The notes under the pieces were generated by a model. The model worked only from the letters and a program-made list of their open reading frames with translations, did no database searches and was not told the DNA's origin. A DNA stretch of 64,000 nucleotides from Paraburkholderia sp. BL10I2N1. GTDB taxonomy: Bacteria; Pseudomonadota; Gammaproteobacteria; Burkholderiales; Burkholderiaceae. How positions within the stretch are numbered: the first letter of the stretch is position 1; the number at the start of each line of letters is the position of its first letter. The stretch spans positions 930,001-994,000 of the forward strand of contig NZ_SNWA01000002.1 of NCBI RefSeq assembly GCF_004361815.1. The letters are read 5' to 3'. Positions 62,360 to 64,000 of the stretch are shown one piece after another. The position numbers and the translations under genes are program-made.

Positions 62360-62409
62360 TTGACATTGCCGATCAGAGTGGTACATTTTGTCAATCGACC
62401 GTACGGTCG
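62360..62409 (+). promoter_or_regulatory. Promoter and operator O3 of the enoyl-CoA hydratase operon
   Basis: TTGACA (62360-62365), 16-bp spacer, TACATT (62382-62387), then the palindrome CGACCG-TA-CGGTCG (62396-62409) at roughly the transcription start. The palindrome has the same CGACCG-N2-CGGTCG form as O1 and O2, so one TetR-type repressor probably controls all three promoters. Confidence 0.65.
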
Positions 62410-62551
62410 GTCGTGTGCTGGAGATGAGTGGCAATGATGCTGTTACGGTAGTCGCAAAGGGTGCCGGGCATCGCATTTTTCAGGTACTGGTCATGACCAG
62501 AACAGAGTCCAGGCCTGTCGTTGTGAATCACTACTAGGAGATGGAATCATC

Positions 62552-63346
62552 ATGGTGGAAAACGAAGTCATTCAGTATGAACGCGCCGACAACGGTATTG
62601 CGACGATCTGGCTGAACCGCCCGCATAAGCGAAATTGCGTCAGCCCGCAATTGCTCAAGGAACTGGAGGCGGCGGTTGATCGAGCTTCGGAAGATGAAAA
62701 GGCACTTGCCGTGGTCTTCCGTGGTCGCGCCAATACCTTCTGTTCGGGCGCCGACCTGGACCAGCTGGTCAGCCCTGTATTGCATGCGACCTCGAGTTCG
62801 CTGCAACTGGCGATCGATTCGGCCCGCACCTACGACAAGATCTTCAATATGAAGAAGCCGACCATCGCCGCAGTCGAAGGCTATGCGGTCGCGGGCGGCT
62901 TTGAACTGATGATTTCCTGCGATTTCGCCCTTGCGACATCCGAAGCGCAGATCGGCGATTTCCACATCCGCCGGGCCCTGTTCGGCGGCGCGGGGCCGAT
63001 CTATCGTTTGCCGCGCATGATCGGCATGCGCCGCTCCAAGGAGCTGATGCTGACCGGCAAGCTGCTGAGCGGCGATCAGTGTGCCGAATGGGGCCTCGTG
63101 AACGCTTCGGCAACGGCCGCCAAGTTCGATCAACTGATCCAGGATTTCTGCGCGCCGCTGATCGACAAGAGCCCGTTCTGCATGTGGATGACCAAGATGG
63201 CGGTCAACCGCGGCCTGGATGCCGACACCAACAGCCTGATCACCCTCGAAACGATGACCTGTAATGTCGTGCATCATTCCGAGGATGCCAAGGAAGGCGT
63301 CCGCGCCTTCCTCGACAAGCGCAAGCCTGTCTGGACGGGTCGATAA
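62552..63346 (+). CDS. Enoyl-CoA hydratase/isomerase family protein
   Basis: 264 residues, crotonase fold: NTFCSGADLDQL oxyanion segment, AVEGYAVAGGFELMISCDFA with the first catalytic-site Glu, then QIGDFHIRRALFGGAG. At the position of the second catalytic Glu of classical hydratases (QPE-x-x-x-G) this protein has His, and the PGAGG loop reads FGGAG, so a modified reaction (isomerase, hydrolase or altered hydratase) is possible. AGGAG precedes the ATG; operon with the EthD and SDR genes. Confidence 0.83.
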   Translation: MVENEVIQYERADNGIATIWLNRPHKRNCVSPQLLKELEAAVDRASEDEKALAVVFRGRANTFCSGADLDQLVSPVLHATSSSLQLAIDSARTYDKIFNMKKPTIAAVEGYAVAGGFELMISCDFALATSEAQIGDFHIRRALFGGAGPIYRLPRMIGMRRSKELMLTGKLLSGDQCAEWGLVNASATAAKFDQLIQDFCAPLIDKSPFCMWMTKMAVNRGLDADTNSLITLETMTCNVVHHSEDAKEGVRAFLDKRKPVWTGR

Positions 63347-63364
63347 GAATCGGAGGAAACACAA

Positions 63365-63724
63365 ATGCCTGCAAGCTTGGTGATTCTGGCCTCCCGGCCG
63401 CCGGAGTGGACCCAGGAGCAATTTACAGCCTGGTGGCGTGGTGAACATGCCGCGTATGCCAGAAAACTACCGTGTTTGCAGGCGTATCGCCACGGGGTGG
63501 TCGCTTTTGACTACGACCACCCGGCGCAACCGGCGTGGGACGGCCATGCGGTCCTTACCTTCCCTACGCGCGCAGCGCTGGATGCTGCGCTGCGTTCCCC
63601 CGAATGGGACGCAGCCGTGAGCCACGTCGGCAAGATGAAAGGGAAGCGTATCGCCATGATCACCGACGAAATCGATCTGCTGCCGGGCACTCCGGCAAGT
63701 GAAGCACGTGGGGAGGAAACCTGA
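63365..63724 (+). CDS. EthD-domain protein
   Basis: 119 residues, dimeric ferredoxin-like alpha/beta barrel type: VILASRPPEWTQEQFTAWWR, HAAYARKLPCLQAYRHGVVA, and HAVLTFPTRAALDAALRSPE. EthD-like proteins occur with ether and acyl degradation genes and sometimes act as small decarboxylases or binding proteins. It lies 18 bp after the enoyl-CoA hydratase stop, and its stop is 1 bp before the next start. Confidence 0.82.
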   Translation: MPASLVILASRPPEWTQEQFTAWWRGEHAAYARKLPCLQAYRHGVVAFDYDHPAQPAWDGHAVLTFPTRAALDAALRSPEWDAAVSHVGKMKGKRIAMITDEIDLLPGTPASEARGEET

Positions 63725-63725
63725 C

Positions 63726-64000
63726 ATGTCCTCCGCATTGACCCCGGGGTTTGCCACGGACATGTTCCGGCTCGACGGCAAGGTTGCCCTGATGACGGGC
63801 GGCCGTGGTGCACTCGCCGAAGCAATGGGAGCAACATTGGCCGATCTCGGATGCGATGTCGCCTTCGCTTCGCGCAACGAGCAGGAATGTGCTGAAATCG
63901 CAGCGGACATCTCGACCCGTTTTGGCAGGCGAGCCATAGGGCTGCGTTGCGATATCTCCCGCGAAGAGGAAGTCGAAGCGGTAGTTGGCCAGACCATCGA
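63726..64000 (+). CDS. SDR oxidoreductase, 5' part
   Basis: Runs off the window end; about 92 residues are visible. After FATDMFRLDGKVALMTGGRG comes a cofactor loop of the form GG-x-GAL-A-x-A (GGRGALAEAMGATLADLG), less standard than the usual GASxGIG. FASRNEQECAEIAADI and GLRCDISREEEVEAVV complete the Rossmann half. It continues the operon controlled from O3. Confidence 0.8.
   Translation, partial: MSSALTPGFATDMFRLDGKVALMTGGRGALAEAMGATLADLGCDVAFASRNEQECAEIAADISTRFGRRAIGLRCDISREEEVEAVVGQTI

Noticed and set aside
1..64000. CRISPR arrays, tRNA or rRNA genes, riboswitches
   Set aside because: No regularly spaced direct repeats, no cloverleaf-like tRNA sequence and no ribosomal RNA motifs were seen by eye; the tandem repeats near 40.0 and 40.95 kb are start-site modules, not CRISPR units. 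A covariance-model search would be decisive.

Overview
The window looks like accessory DNA from a high-GC betaproteobacterium of the Burkholderia/Paraburkholderia/Caballeronia group. The gene content points there: an OmpC-type porin, a 4-hydroxyphenylpyruvate dioxygenase locus with an AsnC-type regulator, DUF4148-like small proteins, and many LysR, AraC, TetR and XRE regulators beside catabolic operons. No rRNA, tRNA, CRISPR array, replication origin or ribosomal protein gene was seen. The many remnants (LysR, nitroreductase, transposase, M20 hydrolase, permease, thiolase) suggest a plastic secondary replicon or a chromosomal accessory region.

Region by region. 1-7.7 kb: a racemase fragment and aspA, then an aromatic amino acid block (tyrB, aroP, hpd) facing an AsnC/Lrp regulator across a palindrome, and an SDR dehydrogenase. 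7.8-10.9 kb: a two-gene signalling pair, a cyclic-nucleotide-domain histidine kinase and a receiver fused to a thioredoxin-reductase-like flavoprotein that lacks the redox CxxC. 11-17.2 kb: an ECF sigma/anti-sigma pair, a cupredoxin, a Tat-exported metallophosphoesterase, small envelope proteins and two frameshifted genes. 17.3-21.5 kb: an XRE-cupin regulator divergent from an SDR and a QueA-like gene, a YWTD beta-propeller and a LysR remnant. 21.6-24.6 kb: ketone-body operon (acetoacetate decarboxylase, 3-hydroxybutyrate dehydrogenase, patatin). 25-30 kb: a two-subunit molybdenum hydroxylase, a universal stress protein, a broken AhpD-like gene and a DUF4863 lyase abutting an AraC gene.

31-45 kb is a mosaic. 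Its core is a complete chlorophenol/nitrophenol-type operon: flavin reductase, FADH2 monooxygenase, nitroreductase-like protein, RibF paralog, maleylacetate reductase and hydroxyquinol dioxygenase, with a LysR regulator. Around it lie an orphan binding protein, an SDR flanked by repeated start-site modules, a phenol-pathway outer membrane protein, and decayed copies of LysR and nitroreductase genes joined to truncated permease and M20 hydrolase genes.

45-50 kb: a ModA-like protein, a large unknown EF-hand secreted protein and a YkgJ-type Cys-cluster protein. 50-64 kb: an acyl-CoA degradation region with a TetR gene containing an A9 run. Its leftward operon carries an APH-like kinase, a DUF6285 protein, an ACAD10/11-like dehydrogenase, an SDR, a 3-hydroxyacyl-CoA dehydrogenase, two thiolases (one frameshifted) and a DUF35 protein. 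Porin, enoyl-CoA hydratase, EthD and SDR genes lie rightward. Three sites matching CGACCG-N2-CGGTCG overlap putative promoters and tie the two arms together. An ISL3-family element with an 8-bp target duplication has inserted just downstream of the rightward promoter. The kinase/DUF6285/ACAD/SDR group resembles the levulinate LvaABCD route for 4-hydroxyacyl-CoA and is the most attractive system in the window.
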